From Rhodospirillaceae bacterium LM-1 (lineage in GTDB: Bacteria > Pseudomonadota > Alphaproteobacteria > Rhodospirillales > WMHbin7): DNA of 64,000 nucleotides. Location: positions 62,001 through 126,000 of the forward strand of contig CACUVI010000012.1 in assembly GCA_902725215.1 (NCBI GenBank). The letters run 5' to 3'. Under the pieces are notes generated by a model, which was given only the letters and a program-made list of their open reading frames with translations, searched no databases and was not told where the DNA came from. This document shows positions 34,813 to 43,947 of this stretch, piece after piece. The translations under genes were made by a program, and so were the position numbers. Numbering within the stretch: position 1 is the stretch's first letter; each line of letters opens with the position of its first letter.

Positions 34813-36521
34813 GGCGTTGGCGCCTTGCTGGGGATGAGGGCTGAAACGGGAGCCAGCGCAATGCCGCGCGCCGACAAATCCTTGGCCCAGGTGGCCACGC
34901 GGTCCATGGCGAGCGGGCGGGAGGGAATCAGCACCAGGGCGCGGCCTTTTGCCTGCGCGTCATCCTCGGCCTTGCGCAGGCGGATATCGATGGCGGCGCG
35001 GAAATGCCGGTCGTCGATCATGATATTGGCCTTGGCATAGGCCAGATCCAGGGCTTCGGCCAGACGGGTCGCCGTTGGATCGCCCGACATGCCATTGTCG
35101 ATGAACATCAACCCGCTTTGTTTGACGACGCGAAACATCGTATCCACCTGTTGCGAAGCGCCCAGGTAACGTTGCCCATCGACGGCCACCAAGCCACTAT
35201 AGCCCTGGGTCTTGGCCAGCAGGGATTCCAGACGGCGCTGATTTTCCGAGGTCGAGAGCGAAGAAATCAGCCCCAAGGGACCGGGATCGCGCATGGGAAA
35301 GGATCGCGAATCCATCGGCAGGTCCAAAAACACTTCGTGGCCCGCGGCTCGCGAGCGTTTGACCCAATCGTCGAGCTTCAGGCTGTAGGGCGAGAAGGAC
35401 AGGGCGACCTCGGGCGGCATGCGGGCGATGCCTGCTTCTCCGGCCTCCTTGATCAGCCCCAGATCGAACACGACAATGGCGATGCGCGGCCGCTTGTCGG
35501 CCAAATCGAACGGGCGGGCATAGGCTTTCCAGGATTCGCGCCCGTCCGGGGCGACGACGGGAATGCTTCCTGCGTCTGTCTTCTTAAGCAACGCCGATTG
35601 CGGCGCTTCGGGCATCAGAACTGGCTGGGCGGGCGGCGCGATGGCTGGAAGTTCAGCATATTTGGGCACCGACATTTGTCCCGAATTGGCGGGCAATTTG
35701 GGTTCGCCGGTGACCGGACTTAGCGATGTCAGTTTGGCGCCCTGGCTATCTTTCAAGGAAGGAGGGGTGAAATCCGGGCGGGCGGGGGGGGCGCTTGCCG
35801 GGGCAGGCATTCCGGGCAAGGCGGGGGTGCCTGCGCTTGGCGACTCGGGAGGCGGCGCAGGCGCGCCCGCCGTTTGAGCCGATGGCTGGGGAGGCGGGGT
35901 TTCGCCAGTCGGCGGCGAAGGGGCGCTCCCCGGCGGCTCCGCTGACTGTGGCACAGAGGGCTGGGGCTGGCCAGCAGGCACGCCCTCTTGTCCGGGCGGC
36001 GGCGAGGGGCTTAGAAGCGATGCGCCAGGACCGGCCCTGGGCGGCATGGGCAGGCTGATGCTGGGGGTGTTGTCCGAGGACTGAGCCGTTTCCTTGGCCG
36101 GGCTTTTCATCAGCCAGACGCCCAGTCCAATCAGAAAGCCCAGACCCAGAACCCCAAGGCCTGCGAAAAGGGCTGTGCGCCTTTTTTCGGGGACATGTTC
36201 CGCTTCGAACTCGAAAGCGGGGGGCATCTCGACATGATCGCCGTCCTGGCCTTCGGCATGCGCGGTCAAATGGTCCGTCACATGATGGAATTCTTCTTCC
36301 ACTTTGTCGGCCAAGGGGGCCAGCTTGGCGCGCAACGGCCCCAGAAGCGCTCCCAGCTTGGTTCCCACGGGGCCAAGCAGCGTTGATAGCTTCGAGAAAA
36401 GAGGCTTCAGTTTCGAGAAAAGCGGAGCCAGCTTAGAAAAAGGTGATGCTAGTTTCGAAAACAGCCCAGCCGGGCTGGGCAGCCGGGACGTCAGCCCGCC
36501 CGCCAGTCCCGAAATGCGCAA
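34809..36521 (-). CDS. Divergent polysaccharide deacetylase, YibQ-like, with N-terminal FSKL repeats
   Basis: A 570-residue single-pass membrane protein. It begins at a TTG (AGGAA about 6 bp upstream). Residues 20-47 hold four 7-residue repeats starting FSKL (FSKLASP, FSKLAPL, FSKLKPL, FSKLSTL). A transmembrane segment (LFAGLGVLGLGFLIGLGVWL) near residues 117-137 follows an acidic region, then a long Pro/Ala-rich linker, and the C-terminal YibQ/divergent deacetylase domain from about residue 335 (RPRIAIVVFDLGLIKEAGEA, PPEVALSFSPY, EVFLDLPMDSRSFP). Catalytic ability of YibQ proteins is uncertain. It sits between ctpA and rppH as in many alphaproteobacteria. Confidence 0.88.
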   Translation of the reverse strand: MRISGLAGGLTSRLPSPAGLFSKLASPFSKLAPLFSKLKPLFSKLSTLLGPVGTKLGALLGPLRAKLAPLADKVEEEFHHVTDHLTAHAEGQDGDHVEMPPAFEFEAEHVPEKRRTALFAGLGVLGLGFLIGLGVWLMKSPAKETAQSSDNTPSISLPMPPRAGPGASLLSPSPPPGQEGVPAGQPQPSVPQSAEPPGSAPSPPTGETPPPQPSAQTAGAPAPPPESPSAGTPALPGMPAPASAPPARPDFTPPSLKDSQGAKLTSLSPVTGEPKLPANSGQMSVPKYAELPAIAPPAQPVLMPEAPQSALLKKTDAGSIPVVAPDGRESWKAYARPFDLADKRPRIAIVVFDLGLIKEAGEAGIARMPPEVALSFSPYSLKLDDWVKRSRAAGHEVFLDLPMDSRSFPMRDPGPLGLISSLSTSENQRRLESLLAKTQGYSGLVAVDGQRYLGASQQVDTMFRVVKQSGLMFIDNGMSGDPTATRLAEALDLAYAKANIMIDDRHFRAAIDIRLRKAEDDAQAKGRALVLIPSRPLAMDRVATWAKDLSARGIALAPVSALIPSKAPTP

Positions 36522-36572
36522 GCCAATTCCTGAAAAGCTAGGTAGCTTCAGGAGACTGCCCTCCCCTTGGAC

Positions 36573-37874
36573 TTATTTGCCGCGCAGGAATTCAAGCGCC
36601 CGCTTAAGCTGCACGTCTTCCTCGTCCTCGCCGTCCTTGGCGCCCGGCGCCGCGTCTTTTGCGGGCTTGGCCTTGTTGGTCGGGGCTTGCTGCTTCTGGG
36701 CGGGTTTGACGGGCGTCTGCGCCTCGTTGGCCGTGTCATTCTTGAGCGCGTGCGGAAGGCTGGCCTCGCCCCGTTTGGCGTCGCTTTGCATGGCCAGATC
36801 GCGGGCCGTCTTGACCTCGATGTCGGGTTCGATCCCCACCTGCTGAATCGAGCGGCCAGAAGGCGTGTAGTATTTCGCCGTGGTCAGCTTGATGGCGCCG
36901 TAGCCCGGCAGCGGGATGATGGTCTGAACGCTGCCCTTGCCGAAACTTTTGGTGCCGATCAGGGTGGCGCGCTTGTGGTCTTGCAACGCACCGGCCACGA
37001 TCTCGCTAGCCGAGGCCGAACCTTCGTTGATCAGCACGGCCAGCGGCGCGCCGCCGGTGATGTCGCCTTTGCGGGCGTTGAAGCGCTGGGTTTCCTCGGG
37101 CTTGCGCGAACGGGTCGAAACGATCTCGCCCTGATCGAGGAAATCGTCGGAAACCGCCACCGCCTGATCCAGAAGGCCGCCAGGATTGTTGCGCAGATCG
37201 ATGACGAAACCTTTGGGGTTATGGCCCAGCTTGGCCTTGGCGTCGGTCACGGCCTTCTTGAGCGCACTGTTGGTCTGTTCGTTGAACGAAGTGATGCGCA
37301 AGACGCCGATGTCACCTTCCATCTTCAGGCGCACCGGTTGAATCTTGATCACGGCCCGCATCAGCGTCAGGTCGAAGGGGTCCTTGCCCACCCGGCGAAT
37401 CGTCAGCTTGATCGGCGTGTTGGGCGCGCCGCGCATGCGCTCGACCGCTTCGTTGAGCGACAGGCCCATCACCGACTCGCCATCGAGGTGGGTAATGAAG
37501 TCGCCGGGCCGGACCCCCGCCTTGTGGGCTGGCGTATCGTCGATGGGCGAAACCACCTTGATCCAGCCGCCTTCCATGGTCACTTCAATGCCGAGGCCTC
37601 CGAATTCGCCCCTGGTCTGGACCTGCATGTCCTTGAAGGTCTTGGCGTTCAGATAAGCCGAATGGGGGTCCAGGGCTTGCAACATGCCGTTCAGTCCCTG
37701 TTCGATCAGTTCCTGATCGCCCACCGGTTCGACATATTCCGAACGCACGCGCTCGAAAACGTCGCCGAACAGGTTGAGCAGCCGGTAGGTGTCGGCCTGG
37801 TTCTTTTCCTGGGCGAAGGCCGGAGCTGCCATCAGAGCTATGACGGCGCTGGCGATCCATGCTGTGCGATTCAT
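36573..37874 (-). CDS. ctpA: Carboxy-terminal processing protease (S41)
   Basis: A 433-residue periplasmic serine protease. The leader MNRTAWIASAVIALMAAPAFA is a signal peptide. A PDZ domain (residues about 85-165, GGLGIEVTMEGGWIKVVSP) comes before the S41 core, with the catalytic Ser in NEGSASASEIVAGALQDHKR and Lys in GTKSFGKGSVQTIIPLPG. The C-terminal end is a Lys/Ala/Pro-rich linker. The ATG overlaps the envC stop (ATGA). It should process or degrade envelope proteins and affect peptidoglycan enzymes. Identification is strong. Confidence 0.94.
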   Translation of the reverse strand: MNRTAWIASAVIALMAAPAFAQEKNQADTYRLLNLFGDVFERVRSEYVEPVGDQELIEQGLNGMLQALDPHSAYLNAKTFKDMQVQTRGEFGGLGIEVTMEGGWIKVVSPIDDTPAHKAGVRPGDFITHLDGESVMGLSLNEAVERMRGAPNTPIKLTIRRVGKDPFDLTLMRAVIKIQPVRLKMEGDIGVLRITSFNEQTNSALKKAVTDAKAKLGHNPKGFVIDLRNNPGGLLDQAVAVSDDFLDQGEIVSTRSRKPEETQRFNARKGDITGGAPLAVLINEGSASASEIVAGALQDHKRATLIGTKSFGKGSVQTIIPLPGYGAIKLTTAKYYTPSGRSIQQVGIEPDIEVKTARDLAMQSDAKRGEASLPHALKNDTANEAQTPVKPAQKQQAPTNKAKPAKDAAPGAKDGEDEEDVQLKRALEFLRGK

Positions 37875-39136
37875 CCGCTGACCTTGTCCTTCAAAGCCGC
37901 AAGCCACGGCGAGGGATTCACCGGCTGGCCGTTTCGGCGCAACTCGACATACAACACTGCTTTGGCGGCGGTCTCCCCCATCTGTCCGATGGGTTCTCCG
38001 GCGACCACCGTCTGACCGGCCGCGCCGTCGATACGGCCCAGACCGGCAATCAGGGTAAGATAGCCTTCTCCGTGCTCGATGATCAAGAGACGCCCATAAG
38101 AGCGGAAAGTTCCCGCATAAGCGATCTGTCCCTCATAGGGTGCGACCACCTGGGCGCCGGGTCTGGTCTCGATGCTGATCCCCTTCGAGGGCGCCCCCAG
38201 GTCGTTGGCCTCGCCGTACTGGGTAACGATCACGCCGCGGGCGGGCAGGGGAATCTGCCCCTTGGCCTGGCTGAAGGGTCTGGCGGGGCCTTCGTAATGG
38301 GACATGGCCTGCTGGGATTCTCCCTTGGACCCGCTTTTGGGGGGCTGCTTCAGCTTGGCCCTTGCCTCGCGTTCGCGGGCCGCCGCTTCGGCCCTGGCCC
38401 GGCGCTCATCCTCGATTCGCTGCAACAATTCCTTGAGATCGGCGGCTTCCGAGGCCAGCTTGGCCACCCGTTTCTCGGCCTGCTCGCGCTCCTCGCTGGT
38501 GTGCGCCATCACATCGGACTTGCGGCGCATCAGCCCATCCAGGCGCTTTTGCTCGTCTTCCAGGCGCGCCAGGGCCTGCGAGCGATGCTCGCGCTGTTTG
38601 GCGATGTCGGCCCGCACCTGGGCCAGCCCTTCAAGCTCGCGCCGGATATTGGCGGCTTCCAGTTCGATCTGGGGGACGGCGGAACGCAAAAGGATGGCGC
38701 TGCGCACGGCGTCGGCCGGTTGCGTCGGCTGGGCGATCAAGGATTCGGTGGGACGCCAAGCCATGCGTTCCAGCGCCATCAGGACATTGCCCATCTGGCC
38801 GCGCTTGCGCTCCAGGCTGCTGCTCATCGCCGCGTCCCTGGCCCTCAACTTGCCCAGGCGCGCTTCCAGAAGGGTCAGCGTTTCTTCCTGTTCCTGGGCC
38901 GATTTGGCGGCGCCGACCAAGCCTGCCTTCAAATGTTCCAGCTCGTCGGCCAGGGCTTTTTGCCTGCGGGACAGGTCTTCTTGCTCTTGGCGGCCCTTTT
39001 CCAGCTCCTTCTCGATGGTTTTCAATTGCCGGTCTGGCGATACGGGCTTTAGCTGCTTTTCCGCCGCCTGCACGGCCCCGCCCGCCGTTCCAAGCGCCAG
39101 CAAGACCAGAAGCAGGGAGAAGAAATTAGGCGGCAT
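37871..39136 (-). CDS. EnvC-like murein hydrolase activator
   Basis: A 421-residue exported protein with a signal peptide (MPPNFFSLLLVLLALGTAGG), a long coiled coil (residues about 35-265, e.g. LEDEQKRLDGLMRRK) and a C-terminal LytM domain. The zinc residues of active M23 enzymes are missing: the first motif reads KGISIETRPGAQV and the last LYVELRRNG. This degenerate LytM plus coiled coil is typical of EnvC, which activates cell-splitting amidases. Its start overlaps the end of gpmI by 11 bp. ctpA follows. Confidence 0.92.
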   Translation of the reverse strand: MPPNFFSLLLVLLALGTAGGAVQAAEKQLKPVSPDRQLKTIEKELEKGRQEQEDLSRRQKALADELEHLKAGLVGAAKSAQEQEETLTLLEARLGKLRARDAAMSSSLERKRGQMGNVLMALERMAWRPTESLIAQPTQPADAVRSAILLRSAVPQIELEAANIRRELEGLAQVRADIAKQREHRSQALARLEDEQKRLDGLMRRKSDVMAHTSEEREQAEKRVAKLASEAADLKELLQRIEDERRARAEAAAREREARAKLKQPPKSGSKGESQQAMSHYEGPARPFSQAKGQIPLPARGVIVTQYGEANDLGAPSKGISIETRPGAQVVAPYEGQIAYAGTFRSYGRLLIIEHGEGYLTLIAGLGRIDGAAGQTVVAGEPIGQMGETAAKAVLYVELRRNGQPVNPSPWLAALKDKVSG

Positions 39137-40667
39137 CGAGCAGCGATCGCCCCGTCATCTCGCAAGGTTGCGGCAAATTCATCAGGGCCAGCAAGGTGGG
39201 CGCTACGTCAGCCAGGCGCCCATGTCGAAGGCCTATCCCCTTGGGGCCATTGATCAGGATGGCCTGCACCGGTCCCACCGTGTGGGCGGTATAGGGCTGT
39301 CCGTTCGTTTGGTCCTTCATCAGTTCCAGATTGCCGTGGTCGGCAGTCAGCAGCATCACGCCGCCAGCCTTCTTGACCGACGCTTCCAGACGGGCCAGAC
39401 AGGCATCGACCGTTTCGGCGGCCTTGATGGCGGCGGCAAGAATGCCGGTGTGCCCCACCATGTCGCCATTGGCGAAATTCACCACCACCAAGTCGAAGCG
39501 GCCGGAATCGATGGCGTCCACAAGTTTGTTGCACACCTCGAGGGCCGACATTTCGGGCTGCAGATCGTAGGTCGCCACCTTGGGCGAGGGAACCAGGATG
39601 CGCTCTTCGCCCGCGAAGACGCGCTCCTCGCCGCCGTTGAAGAAGAAGGTGACATGGGCGTATTTCTCGGTTTCGGCGATGCGCAACTGCTTCATGCCGG
39701 CCTTTGAAATCACTTCGCCCAGAATGTTGGTTAGCGCCTCGGCGGGAAACATGGTTTGCATCCACGCATTGTGGCGGGTCGAATATTCGGTCATACCCAG
39801 CTTGGCCGCGAAATTGACGGTCTTCTTGCGGGCAAAGCCCGAGAAATCGGGATCGAGCAGGGCTTCCAGAATCTCGCGCGCCCGATCGGCCCGGAAATTG
39901 GCCATCAACAGGCCGTCGCCATCTTGCATGCCCGCATAACCGGCCACCACGCAGGGCTTGACGAATTCGTCGTTCTCTCCCTTGGCGTAGGATTGCGCGA
40001 TGGCGCTGAGGCCATCCGGAGCGCCGACGCCTTGCCCCAGCACCAGAGCGTCATAGGCCAGTTGCACGCGGTCCCATCGCTTGTCGCGATCCATGGCGAA
40101 ATAGCGGCCGGAAACCACACCGATGCTTGCCTTGGTTTCCCGGATGTCGTCTTGGAACTTGGCCAGATAATCCTTGGCACTTTGCGGCGGCGTGTCGCGC
40201 CCATCTAGAAAAGCGTGCACGACCACCTGAACGCCCTTGGCGGACGCCGCCTTGACCAATGCCGCCATATGGTCTTGATGCGAATGGACGCCGCCGGGGC
40301 TCATCAATCCCATGATATGCAACTTGCCGCCGCTGGCTTTCAGGGCCTCAATCGCCTGGATGAAGGCGGGAAGGTTGGCGATGCTGCCATCGGCCACTGC
40401 CCGGTCGATGCGCGGCAGTTCCTGCATCACCACGCGCCCAGCCCCCAGATTCGTATGACCCACTTCCGAATTGCCCATCTGGCCGTCGGGCAGGCCGACT
40501 TCCAAACCCGACGTTTCCACCAACGCATGCGGGTTGGCGGCCAGCAGGCGATCCCAGTTTGGGGTATTGGCCAGCGCGATGGCGTTGTCTGCACTTTCGG
40601 CGCGCCAGCCCCAGCCGTCCAGAATGCACAGGACGACGGGACGGGGGCGGCTGGCGCTGACGGTCAT
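39126..40667 (-). CDS. gpmI: 2,3-bisphosphoglycerate-independent phosphoglycerate mutase
   Basis: Interconverts 3- and 2-phosphoglycerate with two metal ions. The start at 40667 (MTVSASRPRPVVLCILDGWG) gives 513 residues; a second ATG two codons upstream leaves the AGGAAA site too close. Key parts are the phosphorylated Ser in PDGQMGNSEVGHTNLGAGR near residue 63, MSPGGVHSHQDH, DGRDTPPQSAKDYL, and the metal-binding LTADHGNLELMKD near the end. It lies between rlmH (62 bp gap) and envC. Identification is secure. Confidence 0.95.
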   Translation of the reverse strand: MTVSASRPRPVVLCILDGWGWRAESADNAIALANTPNWDRLLAANPHALVETSGLEVGLPDGQMGNSEVGHTNLGAGRVVMQELPRIDRAVADGSIANLPAFIQAIEALKASGGKLHIMGLMSPGGVHSHQDHMAALVKAASAKGVQVVVHAFLDGRDTPPQSAKDYLAKFQDDIRETKASIGVVSGRYFAMDRDKRWDRVQLAYDALVLGQGVGAPDGLSAIAQSYAKGENDEFVKPCVVAGYAGMQDGDGLLMANFRADRAREILEALLDPDFSGFARKKTVNFAAKLGMTEYSTRHNAWMQTMFPAEALTNILGEVISKAGMKQLRIAETEKYAHVTFFFNGGEERVFAGEERILVPSPKVATYDLQPEMSALEVCNKLVDAIDSGRFDLVVVNFANGDMVGHTGILAAAIKAAETVDACLARLEASVKKAGGVMLLTADHGNLELMKDQTNGQPYTAHTVGPVQAILINGPKGIGLRHGRLADVAPTLLALMNLPQPCEMTGRSLLDAA

Positions 40668-40729
40668 GATCATTTTCCTGAATGGTCGGTTCGCTTGAAT
40701 ATTAAGGCATTCGGCGGGGCATTTCCAAC

Positions 40730-41185
40730 CTATCCGCGATGATAAGGATGCCCGCTATTGATGCTGAAGGCTCGCCACAACTGTTCGGCCAGCATGGTGC
40801 GGACCAGAAGATGCGGCCAGACCATGGCACCGAGGGAAAGTTTGGCTTCAGCGCGGGCCAGAACCGTTTCGTCAAGGCCATCGGCGCCGCCGACGACAAA
40901 GGCAAGGTCGCGCCCTAGTTCCTGCCAGCGGGCCAGCTTACCCGCCAGCCCTTCGCTGGACAGGGCCTCGCCCTTGGGATCGAGAGCCACCGCGAAGGCG
41001 TTCTTGGGCAGCTTGGCCAGCAGCAGCTGCGCTTCCTTCGCCTTGCGCTCGGCGCCCGAAATCGGGCGTTTCTCCTCGACCTCGGTCACCTCCAGCGGCC
41101 AGGGCAGCCGTTTGGCGTAATGCTCGAACAAGACTTGTTCGGGGCTGCCTTTGGCCTTTCCCACCGCCAGAATCAGAAAGCGCAT
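40730..41185 (-). CDS. rlmH: 23S rRNA pseudouridine-1915 N3-methyltransferase
   Basis: Methylates pseudouridine 1915 in 23S rRNA helix 69. The 151-residue SPOUT protein opens MRFLILAVGKAKGSPEQ, and has the SAM-binding knot FVVGGADGLDETVLARA and the C-terminal RTMLAEQLWRAFSINSGHPY. Its ATG shares a base with the rsfS stop (TGATG). The pair rsfS-rlmH is the usual bacterial order. Identification is secure. Confidence 0.96.
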   Translation of the reverse strand: MRFLILAVGKAKGSPEQVLFEHYAKRLPWPLEVTEVEEKRPISGAERKAKEAQLLLAKLPKNAFAVALDPKGEALSSEGLAGKLARWQELGRDLAFVVGGADGLDETVLARAEAKLSLGAMVWPHLLVRTMLAEQLWRAFSINSGHPYHRG

Positions 41186-42000
41186 CAGCCCTTCTTCTTG
41201 GGGGATGGCTTTTTGGCGGCGGGCTTTTTGACGGCAGGTTTCTTGGCGGGTGCCGCCTTTTTGGCCGCAGGTTTCTTTGCGGGCGTTGCCTTTTTCACAG
41301 AAGCCGCCTTTTTGCCTGCCGCGACTTTTTTGGCGGCGGGCTTTTTGGCTTCTACCGTCTTGCTGGGCGTCTTCTTCGCAGCGGGCTTTTTGGCCGGAGC
41401 CGCTTTTTTGGCGGGAGCCGGTTTCTTCGCCGCCGGTTTTCCTGTTGCCGGCTTCCTGGCTGCCGGCTTCCTGGCCGCCGGTTTCCTGGCCGGGGCTTCT
41501 TCGGCCGGGGCCGCTTCAGGGGTCGCGTCCGGCGCGGCTGGCTTGGCCTTGGGGCTGGCCTTCGTCTTGGATTCGGCCAGGGACCACATGCCTTCCAGGT
41601 CATAGAAGCTGCGGACTTCGGGGCGGAACAGATGCACCACCACATCGCCGCCATCCACGGCCACCCAATCGGCCTGCGGCAGGCCTTCGTCGCGGGGCTT
41701 GATGCCGATCGTCTTCAGCTTCTCGCTGACATGGGCGGCCATCGAGGCGACATGGCGGGCCGAGGTGCCGGAAGCGATCACCATCCAATCGGCGATGCTG
41801 GAACGTCCGGTGATGTCGATGGCGACGACGTCGACGGCCTTGTTGTCGTCGAGCGTGGCCAGGACAAGGGTCAGAGCCTGCGGCTTTTCGGATTTCGACG
41901 TTTTAGCCGGGGTCCGGGGCTTGGCGACGGCGGCGGATTTCGCGGCCGGTTTCTTGGCGGGAGCCTTCTTGGCTTGCGCTTTCTTCGGGGCGGTGGGAAT
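41185..42000 (-). CDS. rsfS: Ribosome silencing factor RsfS with basic histone-like tails at both ends
   Basis: RsfS binds ribosomal protein uL14 and blocks subunit joining in starvation. The core is at residues about 41-140: LVLATLDDNKAVDVVAIDI, GRSSIADWMVIASGTSARHV and VHLFRPEVRSFYDLEGMW. The first 40 residues (Lys/Ala/Pro, [18 protein letters not shown]) and the last ~130 ([13 protein letters not shown] units) are basic and low complexity. No ATG, GTG or TTG exists in frame between an upstream TAA (about 42066) and the ATG at 41784, which lies inside the core. The best start is ATT at 41998-42000, with AAGGAG 7 bp upstream overlapping the nadD stop. A sequencing error cannot be excluded. 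Function is firm. Confidence 0.88.
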   Translation of the reverse strand: MPTAPKKAQAKKAPAKKPAAKSAAVAKPRTPAKTSKSEKPQALTLVLATLDDNKAVDVVAIDITGRSSIADWMVIASGTSARHVASMAAHVSEKLKTIGIKPRDEGLPQADWVAVDGGDVVVHLFRPEVRSFYDLEGMWSLAESKTKASPKAKPAAPDATPEAAPAEEAPARKPAARKPAARKPATGKPAAKKPAPAKKAAPAKKPAAKKTPSKTVEAKKPAAKKVAAGKKAASVKKATPAKKPAAKKAAPAKKPAVKKPAAKKPSPKKKG

Positions 42001-42011
42001 GGCGGGTCTCC

Positions 42012-42629
42012 TTAACCTTGTGACTGACAGGCGCGAATTCGGCTGGCCGAGGCGGGATGTTCCTTAAGCCAAAGGAAGCTCCAGGCGGGCGGTGACGTCT
42101 TGACCAGTCTGCGCGGTGGGGTGCGGAAGCGCTCAAATCGTTTGGCCGCCTTGCCCGCCAGCGCTGGCAAAGAATAAGCCGGGCGGGCCATCACCGCAAC
42201 GGGCAGCAAGCCCATCAGGCGGGTCCAGCCCCGCCAGCGCGGCAATTGGGCCAGATTATCCGCTCCGATCAGCCAGATGAAGCGCAGGCCGGGCAGTCTT
42301 TTTTGCAAAATGGCCACCGTGTCGGCGGTATAGCGCGTGCCCAGCCGGGACTCGACGTCGCTGATCTGGATGAAGGGAATGGTGGCAGTCAGCGTTTTAG
42401 CTTGGTCCATCCGGGTTCTGAAAGGGGCCATGCCGCTGACGGGCTTTAAAGGATTCTGGGGCGAGACCAGCCACCAGACCTCGTCCAGCCCCAGGGCTTG
42501 CTTTGCCATGCGGCTGACATGCACATGCCCTTCATGGGCCGGGTTGAACGAACCGCCCAGCAGGCCGACGCTGCGCTTGCGCTGATCGCCCGACCTGGGC
42601 AAGGGGGCTTTCCACATCAGCCGGGCCAC
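42012..42629 (-). CDS. nadD: Nicotinate-nucleotide adenylyltransferase
   Basis: Makes deamido-NAD from nicotinate mononucleotide and ATP. The 205-residue protein has the nucleotidyl-transferase site GLLGGSFNPAHEGHVHVSR (with the HxGH motif) and RLGTRYTADTVAIL and the C-terminal HPASASRIR, a typical NadD end. It lies between proA (1 bp from the proA stop) and rsfS, whose ribosome site overlaps the nadD stop. A start at the Met four residues later is also possible. Identification is strong. Confidence 0.93.
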   Translation of the reverse strand: MARLMWKAPLPRSGDQRKRSVGLLGGSFNPAHEGHVHVSRMAKQALGLDEVWWLVSPQNPLKPVSGMAPFRTRMDQAKTLTATIPFIQISDVESRLGTRYTADTVAILQKRLPGLRFIWLIGADNLAQLPRWRGWTRLMGLLPVAVMARPAYSLPALAGKAAKRFERFRTPPRRLVKTSPPAWSFLWLKEHPASASRIRACQSQG

Positions 42630-42630
42630 A

Positions 42631-43905
42631 TCAGCCGGGACGAACCTGGCCCGACCCCAGGACCCGGTATTTGTAGGTGGTCAATTGCTCGACGCCGACC
42701 GGCCCCCGGGCATGCAGCTTGCCGGTGGCGATGCCGATCTCGGCGCCCATGCCGAATTCGCCGCCATCGGCGAACTGGGTCGAGGCGTTGTGCAAAACGA
42801 TGGCCGAATTGACCTCGTTCAGGAACTTCTCGGCCCTGGCCGCGTCATTGGTGACGATACTGTCGGTATGCTGCGAGCCATGCCGGTTGATGAAGGCGAT
42901 GGCCTCGTCCAGCCCATCGACGACGCGAGCTGAAATGATGGCGTCCAGATATTCCGTGTTCCAATCCTCGTCCTGGGCCGCCACTACGCGCGCATCGACG
43001 GCGCGCACGCTTTCGTCGCCGCGCACTTCGCAGCCCGCGTCCAGAAGGTCGCGGATGATGGGGGCCAGATGCGTGGCCGCCCCGGCCCGGTCGATCAGCA
43101 GGGTTTCGGTGGCCCCGCAAATGCCGGTACGCCGCATCTTGGCGTTCAGCACGATCCGGCGCGCCATTTCCAGATCAGCCATGCCATCGACATAGGTGTG
43201 GCACAAGCCTTCCAGATGCTGGAACAGGGGAATGCGGCTCTCATTGATCACTCGCTCGATCAGCGACTTGCCGCCCCGAGGCACAATGACGTCGATATAT
43301 CGGGTCATGGTCAGCATGTGCCCGACGGCGGCGCGGTCGGCGACCGGCACCATCTGAAGCGCTTCTTGGGGAAGACCCGCTTGACGCAGTCCGGCTTGCA
43401 GGCAATCCATGATGGCGCCCGATGAATTGATGCTTTCCGAGCCGCCGCGCAGGATGGCCGCGTTGCCCGATTTCAGGCACAGCCCGCCCGCATCCGCGGT
43501 GACGTTGGGGCGCGATTCGTAAATGATGCCGATGACGCCCAGGGGAACCCGCACGCGCTGGATCAGCAGCCCGTTGGGCCTAGTCCATTCGGCCATGGTT
43601 TCGCCCACGGGGTCGGCTAGATCGGCCACTTCCTCCAGGCCCTTGGCCATGGCTTCGACGCGTTTGTCGTCCAGCTTCAGGCGGTCCAGCAAAGCGCCCG
43701 ACAGTCCCTTGGCCTTGGCGCTCGCCATATCGAGCGCATTGGCCGCCATGATGGATTGGGCGTTTTTGCGAAGCTCCGCTGCACCGCCCAGCAGGGCGGC
43801 GTCCTTGGCTTGCCGCTTGGCTTGTGCCAGCAGCGTAGACGCTTGGCGGGCCTTCTGGCCGATGCCATTCATCAATGCCTGGATATCAGAAGTCGATGAC
43901 GTCAC
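42631..43905 (-). CDS. proA: Gamma-glutamyl phosphate reductase
   Basis: Reduces glutamyl 5-phosphate to the semialdehyde in proline synthesis. The 424-residue protein shows the aldehyde-dehydrogenase-like fold: [32 protein letters not shown], the active-site Cys in [19 protein letters not shown] and, near the end, [19 protein letters not shown]. Normally proB and obg precede it in alphaproteobacteria; here a MITE-like element and a chemotaxis operon do instead. It heads the long run proA-nadD-rsfS-rlmH-gpmI. Identification is secure. Confidence 0.96.
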   Translation of the reverse strand: MTSSTSDIQALMNGIGQKARQASTLLAQAKRQAKDAALLGGAAELRKNAQSIMAANALDMASAKAKGLSGALLDRLKLDDKRVEAMAKGLEEVADLADPVGETMAEWTRPNGLLIQRVRVPLGVIGIIYESRPNVTADAGGLCLKSGNAAILRGGSESINSSGAIMDCLQAGLRQAGLPQEALQMVPVADRAAVGHMLTMTRYIDVIVPRGGKSLIERVINESRIPLFQHLEGLCHTYVDGMADLEMARRIVLNAKMRRTGICGATETLLIDRAGAATHLAPIIRDLLDAGCEVRGDESVRAVDARVVAAQDEDWNTEYLDAIISARVVDGLDEAIAFINRHGSQHTDSIVTNDAARAEKFLNEVNSAIVLHNASTQFADGGEFGMGAEIGIATGKLHARGPVGVEQLTTYKYRVLGSGQVRPG

Positions 43906-43947
43906 GTTGCTTGTCCCAAAAATCTGTCTGTCTGGATCATAAACTTA

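Noticed and set aside
41185-41784. ATG at 41784 as start of rsfS
   Set aside because: It would remove the first third of the conserved RsfS core and start at an internal Met.
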